DNA of 64,000 nucleotides from Candidatus Gastranaerophilales bacterium. Lineage in GTDB: Bacteria > Cyanobacteriota > Vampirovibrionia > Gastranaerophilales > Gastranaerophilaceae. Made by a program: the position numbers and the translations under genes. This document shows positions 50,166 to 58,961 of this stretch, piece by piece. The stretch covers positions 1 through 64,000 of the forward strand of contig CALVBW010000030.1 in the NCBI GenBank assembly GCA_944325945.1, in the 5' to 3' direction. The notes below the pieces were generated by a model, which ran no database searches, was not told the DNA's origin, and worked only from the letters and a program-made list of their open reading frames with translations. Each line of letters opens with the position of its first letter. The stretch's first letter is position 1.

Positions 50166-50941
50166 ACACAATTTTCATAATAAAATTTGCCTACAGCTTC
50201 TTTTGGAATTTCAAAACCAAGAATATTTTTTTGATCTATAAAACTTTCTATAATAATTTTTCCACCGTGTTTCTCAATAATTTTCTTCACCAGAAACAAC
50301 CCTATACCAGTGCCTATTTTATCGTATTTCTCAGTGTTATAGGTATGGAATTGGAATCTTTTTTTTATTTTTTCAGGGCTGATATAACCGCTGCGGCTTT
50401 CGATTCTGACTGAAAAATTATTGTTATGCTCATTCAAATAAATCTTCATTATTGAATTTTTAAAGGCAGTGTTTAGTGAATTGAATAAAAGTGTCTGAAC
50501 AACCTTTGTTAAACGTATTACATCTCCGGAAATTATGGGATTTTTAATCTCGGGTATAATTACTATTTTGATATTATTTTCTTTTAAATAAAGTTTCGTC
50601 TTTTTTATTGTATCTTCTATTATCTGCATTATGTTAAAATGTGAATAATTAAGCTCAGGTTCCTCTATGTCAAATTTATAGGTAGAAATCAAAGTAGCTA
50701 CCATTGTATACATATAATTACAAGACTCAAGCGTTAAATTCAACATTTCTGACTGTTCATTGTTCAATTGTCCAAATTTACCTTCGACCAGCATATCCAG
50801 CACTCTTATTTGCGCCAAAATAGGTGTCTTTAAATCGTGTGTCAAAATTTCAACAAAGTTTTTTTTCAGATCCATCAAGTCTGTATTATTAATTATTTCG
50901 GTGCACAAATTCGCACAATTACTGTGTGTATCTTTAAACAT
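50162..50941 (-). CDS. Soluble sensor histidine kinase, second orphan
   Basis: The 259-residue protein has a 30-residue N-terminus, then the phospho-acceptor box LTHDLKTPI (His about 35) with an unusual Asp-Leu-Lys in place of Glu-Leu-Arg. The ATPase domain has an N box QTLLFNSLNTAF with Asn, a poor G1 box ESRSGYISPEK lacking the usual DxGxG, and a good G2 box GTGIGLFLVKKII. ATP binding may be weakened. No sensor or membrane span, and no adjacent regulator. Confidence 0.85.
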   Translation of the reverse strand: MFKDTHSNCANLCTEIINNTDLMDLKKNFVEILTHDLKTPILAQIRVLDMLVEGKFGQLNNEQSEMLNLTLESCNYMYTMVATLISTYKFDIEEPELNYSHFNIMQIIEDTIKKTKLYLKENNIKIVIIPEIKNPIISGDVIRLTKVVQTLLFNSLNTAFKNSIMKIYLNEHNNNFSVRIESRSGYISPEKIKKRFQFHTYNTEKYDKIGTGIGLFLVKKIIEKHGGKIIIESFIDQKNILGFEIPKEAVGKFYYENCV

Positions 50942-51052
50942 AACTCCACCTTTCTGAAAGTATACTCATTTTATCCTGCTACCGGGTAAAACTAAATTGC
51001 CCGATTGGATAAATAATTATTAATTTTTATTTATATATGCTATCATTATGTT

Positions 51053-51601
51053 ATGAAAATTTTTTATCTTGATATAAATGAATATCCGTCAAATATTGAT
51101 TTCTTAAAAAAATTTGCTGACAGAAAATTCCTTTGCGAAACAAAAGAAATACAACATTGCTACGGCAGATTTTTAGTTAAAACGGCTGCAAAAAATTTTT
51201 TTAAACTTGATGATACGGAAATTGAAATTGTAAATAACAAACCGAGATTTAAAAATAACAAATTGCAATTTAGTATATCCCATTCGGCAAATATTGTTCT
51301 TGCCGCATTTGACATAAATCATGTCGGTGCTGATATTGAATTTATGAAAGAAAGAAATTTTAAAGAAATTTTTAAAAGATATAACTACAAAGGCGAAAAT
51401 ATATCTAAAGAATTATTCTACAAATTCTGGACTGAACATGAAGCTGTTATTAAACTTCAAGGCTCACCAAAAACTAAAATAACCATTCCGTTTGAAAATA
51501 ATTTTATGATTACTGTTGCAGGTAATTTTGAAGAAAATTATAAAATTTATAAACTTACGCCGGACGGTTTTAGCTGTGTCGAAAATCTATTTTGTAAGTA
51601 A
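51053..51601 (+). CDS. 4'-phosphopantetheinyl transferase (Sfp type)
   Basis: The 182-residue enzyme activates acyl or peptidyl carrier proteins with CoA-derived phosphopantetheine. Family motifs are ETKEIQHCYGRFLV, LQFSISHSANIVLAAF, VGADIEFMKERNF (magnesium Asp/Glu) and KFWTEHEAVIKLQG. It is shorter than Sfp (about 224) but holds both metal motifs. No polyketide or peptide synthetase genes are in the window. It overlaps the convergent radical SAM gene by 32 bp. Confidence 0.88.
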   Translation: MKIFYLDINEYPSNIDFLKKFADRKFLCETKEIQHCYGRFLVKTAAKNFFKLDDTEIEIVNNKPRFKNNKLQFSISHSANIVLAAFDINHVGADIEFMKERNFKEIFKRYNYKGENISKELFYKFWTEHEAVIKLQGSPKTKITIPFENNFMITVAGNFEENYKIYKLTPDGFSCVENLFCK

Positions 51602-52373
51602 ATTTATGTTTCTTGCAGTATTGAATAATCTTATGTTTTAAGAAAAACCAGTATTCCCTGTTTTTATCAACATAAATCTCTTTGTATTTATCATAATACT
51701 CCGGATAATTACTCTGGATAAAATTTAATATTGTTGTTTTGTATGGCTGTCTCAGGTTAAGATTCTCAAACCAGTATTCATCAACAAATCCCTTGGCTTT
51801 TTCTATAATTTCTTCATAATCTGTTATATACGGAAATATCGGTGAAATACAAAGTATTGTATAAATTCCTTCATCATGAAGTTTTTTAAGTGCTTTTAAT
51901 CTTTTTTTAATAGGCGTCGTATTTTCACAATTTTTTACAAAATTTTCATCAAGAGTATTAACTGCTATTACGACCCTTGCCTGCATATCTTTCAAAATAT
52001 CAATATCGCGTAACACAAGATCAGACCGTGTCCAAACAGTGAGATTACAACCGATTTCATGTAATCGTTCAAGAATAGCTCGCGTATTCTTGTACTCTTT
52101 TTCTAAGGGATTATATGGATCGGTTACCGTGCTCATCAAAATATTCCGCCCCTGAACCGCTCTTTTTGTTCTCACAATGCCATCCCAGCGTTTTATATCA
52201 ATAAATTCTCCCCATTCTTCATCTGCATGATTTGTAAACTGCTGCATAAAACACGCATGACAGAACAAACATCCGCTGGCACAACCTGTATACGGGTTAA
52301 TAACATAACTATAACCTTGAAATGATGTTTTAGAAAATATATTCCCTACCGGTATTTCTTTAATATTTAACAT
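51570..52373 (-). CDS. Radical SAM protein, SPL-like family
   Basis: The 267 residues start with the SPL-family pattern FQGYSYVINPYTGCASGCLFCHACF, whose cysteines bind the [4Fe-4S] cluster that cleaves SAM. GRNILMSTVTDPYNPLEKEY and LTVWTRSDLVLRDIDIL follow, as in spore photoproduct lyase-like proteins of non-sporulators. The real substrate is unknown. The cluster motif has the CxxxCxxC spacing. Confidence 0.9.
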   Translation of the reverse strand: MLNIKEIPVGNIFSKTSFQGYSYVINPYTGCASGCLFCHACFMQQFTNHADEEWGEFIDIKRWDGIVRTKRAVQGRNILMSTVTDPYNPLEKEYKNTRAILERLHEIGCNLTVWTRSDLVLRDIDILKDMQARVVIAVNTLDENFVKNCENTTPIKKRLKALKKLHDEGIYTILCISPIFPYITDYEEIIEKAKGFVDEYWFENLNLRQPYKTTILNFIQSNYPEYYDKYKEIYVDKNREYWFFLKHKIIQYCKKHKFTYKIDFRHS

Positions 52374-52464
52374 AACTTTATTATAATTTTATATATTATT
52401 TTTGTCTACCATTAATTTTATATAAACACAAATAACGCAAAATTGGAACTATAATTTATAAAAA

Positions 52465-53454
52465 TTAATCTTTAAATCCCGAAGGATTATTTTTATGCCA
52501 TCTCCAGGCAGATTCTATAATGTTTTCAGGCTTGGTGTACACAGGTTTCCAACCTAATATCCTTTCCGCTTTTTCATTTGAGGCAATTAATTTTGCAGGA
52601 TCGCCAGACCTTCTCGGACAAATTTCAGCGGGTATCGGATGTCCTGTAACCTTACGTGCGGAGTCTATTATCTCTTTGACACTGAAACCAACGCCGTTTC
52701 CAAGATTAAATATATCGCTTTTTCCTGTTTTTTTAAGATAATCTATTGCAAGAATATGTGCCTGCGCAAGGTCTGTTACATGTATATAATCTCTTATACA
52801 TGTTCCGTCTTTTGTATCATAATCATCGCCAAAAATTTTAACATTTTCTCTTTTATTATTCGGAACCTGTAAAATAAGCGGTATAAGATGAGTTTCAGGT
52901 AAATGATCTTCACCTATTTTTCCGCTTTTGTGAGCACCAGCTGCATTAAAATATCTTAACGACACATATTTTATGTTATGCGCCACAGAAACCCATTTAA
53001 ACATTTTTTCCATTGAAAGTTTTGTTTCGCCATATGTATTTATAGGCACTGTTCTGTCCGTTTCTTTTATTGGAATATTTTCAGGCTCGCCATAAGTTGC
53101 GGCTGTGGATGAAAAAATAATTTTGTCCACATTATTCTCAACCATTGATCTCAAAAGAGTCATTGTACCGTAAAGATTATTATCATAATATTTTAAAGGA
53201 TCAATCATACTTTCAGACACAAGAGAACTTGCCGCAAAATGAATTACCGCATCTATTTTTTCTTTTTTAAAAACATTATCAAGGAATTCTTTATCTCGGA
53301 TATCACCTTTATAAAATTTAGAGTCAGGATGAATTGCATCTATATGACCGGTTTGAAGATTATCAATTACAATTGTATCTTCACCTCTGTCTATTAATTC
53401 ATAAACAGTATGTGAACCTATATATCCTGCGCCGCCTAAAACTAAAACTGCCAT
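52465..53454 (-). CDS. galE: UDP-glucose 4-epimerase
   Basis: This 329-residue extended SDR enzyme interconverts UDP-glucose and UDP-galactose. It has the NAD motif GGAGYIGSHTV, FSSTAATYGEP with the catalytic Ser/Thr, the YGETKLSME catalytic Tyr-Lys, and RYFNAAGAH, GDDYDTKDGTCIRDYIHV and RRSGDPAKLIASNEKA typical of GalE. It is complete. It is divergent from a sugar porter gene, consistent with hexose use. Confidence 0.96.
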   Translation of the reverse strand: MAVLVLGGAGYIGSHTVYELIDRGEDTIVIDNLQTGHIDAIHPDSKFYKGDIRDKEFLDNVFKKEKIDAVIHFAASSLVSESMIDPLKYYDNNLYGTMTLLRSMVENNVDKIIFSSTAATYGEPENIPIKETDRTVPINTYGETKLSMEKMFKWVSVAHNIKYVSLRYFNAAGAHKSGKIGEDHLPETHLIPLILQVPNNKRENVKIFGDDYDTKDGTCIRDYIHVTDLAQAHILAIDYLKKTGKSDIFNLGNGVGFSVKEIIDSARKVTGHPIPAEICPRRSGDPAKLIASNEKAERILGWKPVYTKPENIIESAWRWHKNNPSGFKD

Positions 53455-53569
53455 AAAATATCCTTTCTAACAATTATATAATAAATATTATTATTTGAAA
53501 ACCAGCTTGAAAAAGTTACAAAATAAGTTATAATAAAAAAGTAAACACGTTTTCTGGAGTAAGATATAA

Positions 53570-54931
53570 ATGAAATATTTATGGTTATATGTTGTTGCAA
53601 TTGTTGCATCTTTGGGCGGATTATTGTCAGGATTTGATACGGGAGTAATTTCAGGGGCTTTGCTTTACATAAATGAAACCTGGAATTTGTCTGATTATTT
53701 GCAGGGAATTCTTGTAAGTTCAGTATTAATCGGAGCTGTTATCGGTGCTGCAACAAACGGAATTTTAGCGGATATATTCGGTCGTAAGAAGATTATTATT
53801 GCAACGGCATTAATATTTATTACGGGCTCAATTCTATGCGGCTTGGCACCAAATATTTATGTGTTAATTTTATCCAGAATTCTTGTGGGTTTGGCTGTCG
53901 GGATTGTTAATTTTGTTGTACCGCTGTATTTATCGGAAGTTTCACCAAAACAACTCAGAGGAACTCTTGTATCGCTTTATCAATGGGCAATTACAGCAGG
54001 AATTTTGTTTTCATATTTAATTAATGCCGCATTTGCTCAAGCAGTATACAGCTGGAGATGGATGTTATTTGCGGGAGTTTTTCCGGGATTAATTCTTTTA
54101 ATCGGTATGATGTTTTTGAGTGATACTCCCCGTTGGCTTGTCAGCAAAAATCAAGATGATGAAGCTAAAAAAGTTTTCCAAAAAATTGAACCTGATATTG
54201 ATGTTGACGAAGAAATAAGACAAATTAAAGAAACATTAAAACCTGAAAAAGATACGCAAGATCAAAAATTCAGATTTAAAAAATGGATGATAATGCCGTT
54301 TATTGTGGGTATCGGTATTATGTTTGCCCAAATTTGTACAGGCATAAATACAATAATTTATTATGCTCCTACTATTTTTAAAATAGCAGGATTTGATTCA
54401 AATTTGAATGCAATCTATGCAACAACGGGTATTGGCGTTGTAAACTTTTTAATGACGGTTGTCGCAATATTTTTTACGGACAGACTCGGCAGAAAACCTT
54501 TATTATATTTCGGTTTGACAGGGGTCATGCTGAGTTTGTTGGCTCTTGGATGTGCTTTTCAATTTGAACAAATTTTGGGCGCAAATTTAAAATGGGTTGC
54601 TGTCGGAAGTTTAGTTTCTTATATTGTATGTTTTGCGTTTAGTCTGGGACCTGTGGGCTGGGTTCTTGTATCAGAAGTATTCCCGCTTAAAATAAGAGGT
54701 TTGGCAATGAGTATTTGTACTGTTTCAAATTTTGCCTTTAATTTCTTTGTTGTCGGGAGTTTTCCGATTTTGATTAACAGGCTTGGCGGCGCAATAACTT
54801 TCTGGGGTTTTGCTGCCGTATCATTCCTTTGCATATTGTTTGTATTCTTCTTTGTTCCTGAGACAAAGGGTATTTCTCTGGAACAAATAGAATCCAACTG
54901 GCTTAAAGGTGTTAATCCGCGTGATTTTTAA
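53570..54931 (+). CDS. MFS sugar porter
   Basis: The 453-residue protein has 12 spans and sugar-porter signatures: GFDTGVISGAL in span 1, NGILADIFGRKKIIIATA between spans 2 and 3, QICTGINTIIYYAPTIF in span 7, DRLGRKPLLY, and the C-terminal PETKGISLEQIE. It is close to proton-coupled hexose/pentose transporters such as XylE or GalP. The ribosome binding site is TGGAG. It is divergent from galE. Confidence 0.95.
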   Translation: MKYLWLYVVAIVASLGGLLSGFDTGVISGALLYINETWNLSDYLQGILVSSVLIGAVIGAATNGILADIFGRKKIIIATALIFITGSILCGLAPNIYVLILSRILVGLAVGIVNFVVPLYLSEVSPKQLRGTLVSLYQWAITAGILFSYLINAAFAQAVYSWRWMLFAGVFPGLILLIGMMFLSDTPRWLVSKNQDDEAKKVFQKIEPDIDVDEEIRQIKETLKPEKDTQDQKFRFKKWMIMPFIVGIGIMFAQICTGINTIIYYAPTIFKIAGFDSNLNAIYATTGIGVVNFLMTVVAIFFTDRLGRKPLLYFGLTGVMLSLLALGCAFQFEQILGANLKWVAVGSLVSYIVCFAFSLGPVGWVLVSEVFPLKIRGLAMSICTVSNFAFNFFVVGSFPILINRLGGAITFWGFAAVSFLCILFVFFFVPETKGISLEQIESNWLKGVNPRDF

Positions 54932-54934
54932 TTG

Positions 54935-55816
54935 CTATTGAGCATTATAGAAAAATCTTTTAACCTTTTCGACAAAAGACATTTCACGGTTGCCTTTTTT
55001 AACTGAAACCATGGTAAACGGTTCAGGCTGCGGTGCTCTGTGGTATGTTATGTCTTTCGGCCCGAAAAGCATTACATAAGATAATTTGTGCGTGTCCGGA
55101 ATTTCAAGCTGTTTGCAAAGCTCCGGCATGAATCTTAAAACACCGTATGCAAGCCCGCACCAGCACGTTGCGACCCCTAAACTCTGAGCATAAAGTTCAA
55201 AATAACTTAATGCAATAACAGGATCAATATCTTTGCACGGGGCATCAACAGGTGACGATACAACAACCATGTGCGGTGCTCCGCGAAATATTACGTCATC
55301 CCCTCTTAATATAGCATTTTTATACCTTGCAAATTTCTTTAATGCTCCGTTGAGTCCGGGTTTTGATATTATGTCAACAAGTTTTTTATTTGTATATTCT
55401 CTGAAATCATTCATAACGTCAACATCATCAATGAAAGAAAAGTGTAACTTATGGTTATTTACCCCTGTCGGAACCCAGTTGAGCATATTTTTTAATTTTT
55501 CCATAACTTCTGGCGGTAAATTTTCGGATTTGTAGCGTCTGTAACTGCGTCTGTTTTTAATCAAATTAAGAATTTCATCAGGATTGTATTGTTGAACAGC
55601 GTCAGATTCTTCGGGATTTTTACCGAAAATGGATAAAGCGCCCGTCGGACAAACTGTCAGACAATGCTGGCAGCCTATACATCTTTTTTCTCCGTTTTCG
55701 GCAATTTTTGGAATTTTATTTTCATCAAATTCCAATACCTTTGATAAGCAGTCATTAATACATTGCCCGCAATGAGTACATTTGTCTTCATCTATTTTTA
55801 AATTCATGTTTCTCAT
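54935..55816 (-). CDS. Nitroreductase with N-terminal ferredoxin domain
   Basis: The 293 residues combine two [4Fe-4S] motifs (CTHCGQCINDC...C and CIGCQHCLTVCP, about 13-60) with an FMN nitroreductase domain from about 82 (IKNRRSYRRYKSE, WVPTGVNNHKLHFSFID, GVATCWCGLAYG). Such fusions reduce nitro compounds or flavins with ferredoxin-level electrons in anaerobes. It converges with the sugar porter gene, 3 bp between stops. GGAGTTTA precedes the ATG. Confidence 0.93.
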   Translation of the reverse strand: MRNMNLKIDEDKCTHCGQCINDCLSKVLEFDENKIPKIAENGEKRCIGCQHCLTVCPTGALSIFGKNPEESDAVQQYNPDEILNLIKNRRSYRRYKSENLPPEVMEKLKNMLNWVPTGVNNHKLHFSFIDDVDVMNDFREYTNKKLVDIISKPGLNGALKKFARYKNAILRGDDVIFRGAPHMVVVSSPVDAPCKDIDPVIALSYFELYAQSLGVATCWCGLAYGVLRFMPELCKQLEIPDTHKLSYVMLFGPKDITYHRAPQPEPFTMVSVKKGNREMSFVEKVKRFFYNAQ

Positions 55817-55867
55817 AATAAACTCCTTTTTCTCAAATTATAAAAGTTAAATGAATTTAATGCAAGA

Positions 55868-57418
55868 TTAACTTTCTCTGCGGCTTTTAATATTTACTTT
55901 TAACGCAAAAGCATACGGAATTAAGATAAATGCGAGTAATGCAAAAAGTTCAAACACATCAACAAAAGCCATTAATCTTGACTGCTGTACAAGTTGTTTG
56001 TAGAAAAAGCCGTTTGCTTTGTGTTGTGCAAAAACGCTTGACGCTGATGACATAAATGTATTAACCATAGCCGCAAACTTATGCTGGAATGTAAGGTTAA
56101 AATTTGACAGATGCCTTACAAGATAAACCTGATGCATCTGGGAATGTCTTGCAACAAGTGTTGAGGACATTGAAATTACAAACGCTGTCGCAACACATTT
56201 GCATAAGCTGTGTAAACTTGCACCGTTGGACAATTCGGATTTCGGCAACGTCCCGAGAACTAATGATGACACAGGAATGAATACAAGAATTACCCCAATC
56301 CCCATAATAATATTCGGTATTGCTACATAAGTGAATGAAACCGATAAATTCAAATTCATAAACATTATTGTTGATAATCCCAAAAAGAAGAATCCTGATG
56401 AGATTAAAAATCTGTTATCTACAACATTCATCAAAGGTCCGATTATAAGAAGCATTATAACACAGGAAATTACACGCGGAGCAAGAGAAAAACCGCTAAG
56501 CATTGCAGTATAACCCATCATGTTTTGTAAGAATTGCGGCAGCAAAAGAATTGTAACGTAAATAATGACATTAACGGACGAACCTAAAAGCGTTCCGATA
56601 AAGAAATTTTTATCTTTGAAAATTCTTAAATTTATTAAAGCATGCTTGCATTCAAGTTCCCAAACAATAAAAAATGCCATTGCGCAGGCTGAAATTCCGG
56701 CAAGCCATGAAATCCATGCGCAGTCAAACCAGTTGTACTGCTGACCCTTGTCAAGCACAACCTGCATTGTTAAAAGCCATATCACAAGTGATATCATGCC
56801 CGGGAAATCTATTTTTTCGATTTTTTTTCTTATTTCCAACTCAGGAATATTACAATGCACCAGAATTACCGAAATTACGCCTATCGGTATATTAATATAA
56901 TAAATCCACTGCCATGCGGAATTATCCACAATAAACCCGCCGAATGACGGTCCTAAAATTGAAAAAACCATAACCGCAAGTCCGAATAATGACATTGCAA
57001 GTCCTCTTTTTTCAAAAGGAAAACTCTCAAGTAAAATCGCCTGTGAAATAGGCATCATCGGACCTCCGCCTATCCCTTGAATCAAACGCCCCAAAACCAT
57101 AAAATTCAAATTCGGCGCAACCGCGCAAATTAATGAACCGACCGTAAAAATGGAGATAAAGACTTTTAAAAAGTTTTTACGTCCCATAAGATTTTCAAGC
57201 CAACCCGTCATCAAAATAAGACAGGCATTTGCTATCATATATGATGTAATAACCCAGTTAGCTTCATCAATAGTTGAGCCGAAATATCCTGCAATATGGG
57301 GGATTGCAACGTTTGTGGCAGATGTTGCAAGCATTGCAAATGCAGTCGGCACAAGAATTGAAATTGAGATGAGCCACAAAGGGGCTTTTTGGGGTGTTTT
57401 TATTACTTCATCGGTCAT
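55868..57418 (-). CDS. emrB: EmrB-type multidrug transporter (MFS DHA2)
   Basis: The 516-residue protein has 14 spans. DHA2 signatures include ATNVAIPHIAGYFGSTIDEANWVITSYMIAN in the first spans, LGRLIQGIGGGPMMPIS (motif C region) and GPSFGGFIVDNSAWQWIYYINIPIG. It would extrude hydrophobic toxicants with EmrA and a TolC-like protein. It is 2 bp downstream of emrA and third in the MarR-controlled unit. Confidence 0.94.
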   Translation of the reverse strand: MTDEVIKTPQKAPLWLISISILVPTAFAMLATSATNVAIPHIAGYFGSTIDEANWVITSYMIANACLILMTGWLENLMGRKNFLKVFISIFTVGSLICAVAPNLNFMVLGRLIQGIGGGPMMPISQAILLESFPFEKRGLAMSLFGLAVMVFSILGPSFGGFIVDNSAWQWIYYINIPIGVISVILVHCNIPELEIRKKIEKIDFPGMISLVIWLLTMQVVLDKGQQYNWFDCAWISWLAGISACAMAFFIVWELECKHALINLRIFKDKNFFIGTLLGSSVNVIIYVTILLLPQFLQNMMGYTAMLSGFSLAPRVISCVIMLLIIGPLMNVVDNRFLISSGFFFLGLSTIMFMNLNLSVSFTYVAIPNIIMGIGVILVFIPVSSLVLGTLPKSELSNGASLHSLCKCVATAFVISMSSTLVARHSQMHQVYLVRHLSNFNLTFQHKFAAMVNTFMSSASSVFAQHKANGFFYKQLVQQSRLMAFVDVFELFALLAFILIPYAFALKVNIKSRRES

Positions 57419-57420
57419 TG

Positions 57421-58410
57421 TTATTTAACTTTTACCTCCGGAACAACTGACATGCCAGGAACAATATTGTATTTTGAAATGTCCTCGGTGAATACAATTT
57501 TAACGGGAACTCTTTGAACAATTTTTACATAACTTCCCACAGCATTTTCAGGCGGAAAAAGACTTGCTTTTGCACCGCTTGCTCTTTGAATACTGTCAAC
57601 TTTTCCCTGAAATTTTTTGCCTCTGTAGGTATCAACTTTAATTTCAACAGGTTGTCCCGGTTTCATATTTGCAAGTTGAGTTTCTTTAAAGTTTGCAACA
57701 ACCCACATTTTTTCGGGAACAATTGCAAACATCGGCTGTGCAACCTGCACATAATTACCCTGTTCGACGGAACGATTTGTGATTAAACCTTCTTCCGGAG
57801 CGTAAATTTTCGTATAAGAAAGATTTAATTCATCCTGTTCAACTTCAGCTTCCAGTCTTTTTATGGAAGCGGAAATTTCATCATACATTGCTTTTGCGGC
57901 ATTGCTATTTGTCCGCGCGGAAGTTAATTTATTTAAACTTGAATCATAATCTTGTTTGGATGCAATGCCCTTTGCGTACATTTTAGAATATCTGTCATAA
58001 TCAGCTTCCGCAAATTCCAAATCAGATAAACTTTTTGTAACCTGATTTTCCGTTTTGACAAGAGATGCCTTTGCCTCTTCAAGTTTTGCCTCAGCCTGAT
58101 GAAGTTTAACTTCATAATCCTTAGGGTCAATTTCCAACAATAAATCACCTTTTTTTACAAGCTGGTTATCATCTATTAATAATTTTAAAACAGGTCCTTC
58201 AACACGCGGTGCAATTGATACTATATGACCTTCCACAAAAGCATCGTCGGTTGATTGGTAAAATATTGAATGAATTGTAAAATATATACCGAATATTAAA
58301 AATATAATTGCAGTTACAGATGGTACTATAACTCTCTTCTTCATATATTCCGGTCGTGTATCAATATTTTCGTCTACAGTATTTGTTCCATGATGATCAA
58401 TATTTTCCAT
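57421..58410 (-). CDS. emrA: EmrA-type membrane fusion protein (HlyD family)
   Basis: The 329 residues have a membrane anchor at about 30-48 and a biotinyl-lipoyl-like beta part (DAFVEGHIVSIAPRVEGPVLKLL), then a helical hairpin of about 90 residues (Lys/Glu/Ala-rich), and NLSYTKIYAPEEGLITNRSVEQGNYV as the second lipoyl half. It bridges EmrB to the outer-membrane channel. It is located between marR and emrB, in one leftward operon. Confidence 0.94.
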   Translation of the reverse strand: MENIDHHGTNTVDENIDTRPEYMKKRVIVPSVTAIIFLIFGIYFTIHSIFYQSTDDAFVEGHIVSIAPRVEGPVLKLLIDDNQLVKKGDLLLEIDPKDYEVKLHQAEAKLEEAKASLVKTENQVTKSLSDLEFAEADYDRYSKMYAKGIASKQDYDSSLNKLTSARTNSNAAKAMYDEISASIKRLEAEVEQDELNLSYTKIYAPEEGLITNRSVEQGNYVQVAQPMFAIVPEKMWVVANFKETQLANMKPGQPVEIKVDTYRGKKFQGKVDSIQRASGAKASLFPPENAVGSYVKIVQRVPVKIVFTEDISKYNIVPGMSVVPEVKVK

Positions 58411-58425
58411 TTTATCTCTCCATTA

Positions 58426-58881
58426 CTAAATTTGTAAGCTAACTTTATCTTTCATGTTGTCAAGCATTTGTCCCAAAATCGCAAGACATTTTTCTAAATC
58501 TTCAACTGCTATATTTTTTGTAACAATTTTTCTGATTTCAACGGATACAGGATGAATTTTTTCCCGTAATTCCCGTCCCTTTTCCGTTACAACTATTTTA
58601 TTAATTTGTCTGCCGTTTGAATCATTTATACGTTTTACAAGTCCTTTTTGCTCAAGAATATTAATTAATCTGCTCACGTTAGGTCTGTCTTTATATGTAA
58701 GTTCGGATATTTGTCTTTGATATAATTCGCCATGTTCATACAAAAGCGACAATATCAAATATTGTTCCGGTGTTATGTCAAAACCTTTTTCCGCAAATGT
58801 CTGCAATGAAAGTCCGCGTGATAATACTCCGGTTGCGACAAGCATTGCTCCTACTCTTTTTCGTAAGGGGTTATTTTTCAT
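58426..58881 (-). CDS. MarR family repressor of the efflux operon
   Basis: The 151-residue winged-helix regulator has ITPEQYLILSLLYEHGELYQRQISELTYKDRPNVSRLINILE, the MarR DNA-binding core, and a wing with DSNGRQINKIVVTEKG. It is the first gene of the emrAB operon and faces the TolC-like gene across a perfect palindrome (58912-58943), so it probably represses both directions until a drug-like ligand binds. Confidence 0.94.
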   Translation of the reverse strand: MKNNPLRKRVGAMLVATGVLSRGLSLQTFAEKGFDITPEQYLILSLLYEHGELYQRQISELTYKDRPNVSRLINILEQKGLVKRINDSNGRQINKIVVTEKGRELREKIHPVSVEIRKIVTKNIAVEDLEKCLAILGQMLDNMKDKVSLQI

Positions 58882-58911
58882 GATTTACTTTTTTATTTCT
58901 TTGTTATAAAA

Positions 58912-58943
58912 TTTTCTTGTGTTATAATCATAACACAAGAAAA
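58912..58943. promoter_or_regulatory. MarR operator overlapping the divergent promoter
   Basis: The 14-bp arms 58912-58925 and 58930-58943 are exact reverse complements with the spacer AATC. The palindrome contains TATAAT (58923-58928) with TTGTTA 16 bp upstream, so a bound repressor would cover the -10 box of the TolC-like gene. Confidence 0.8.
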
Positions 58944-58961
58944 AAATAATGGAAGAGGAAT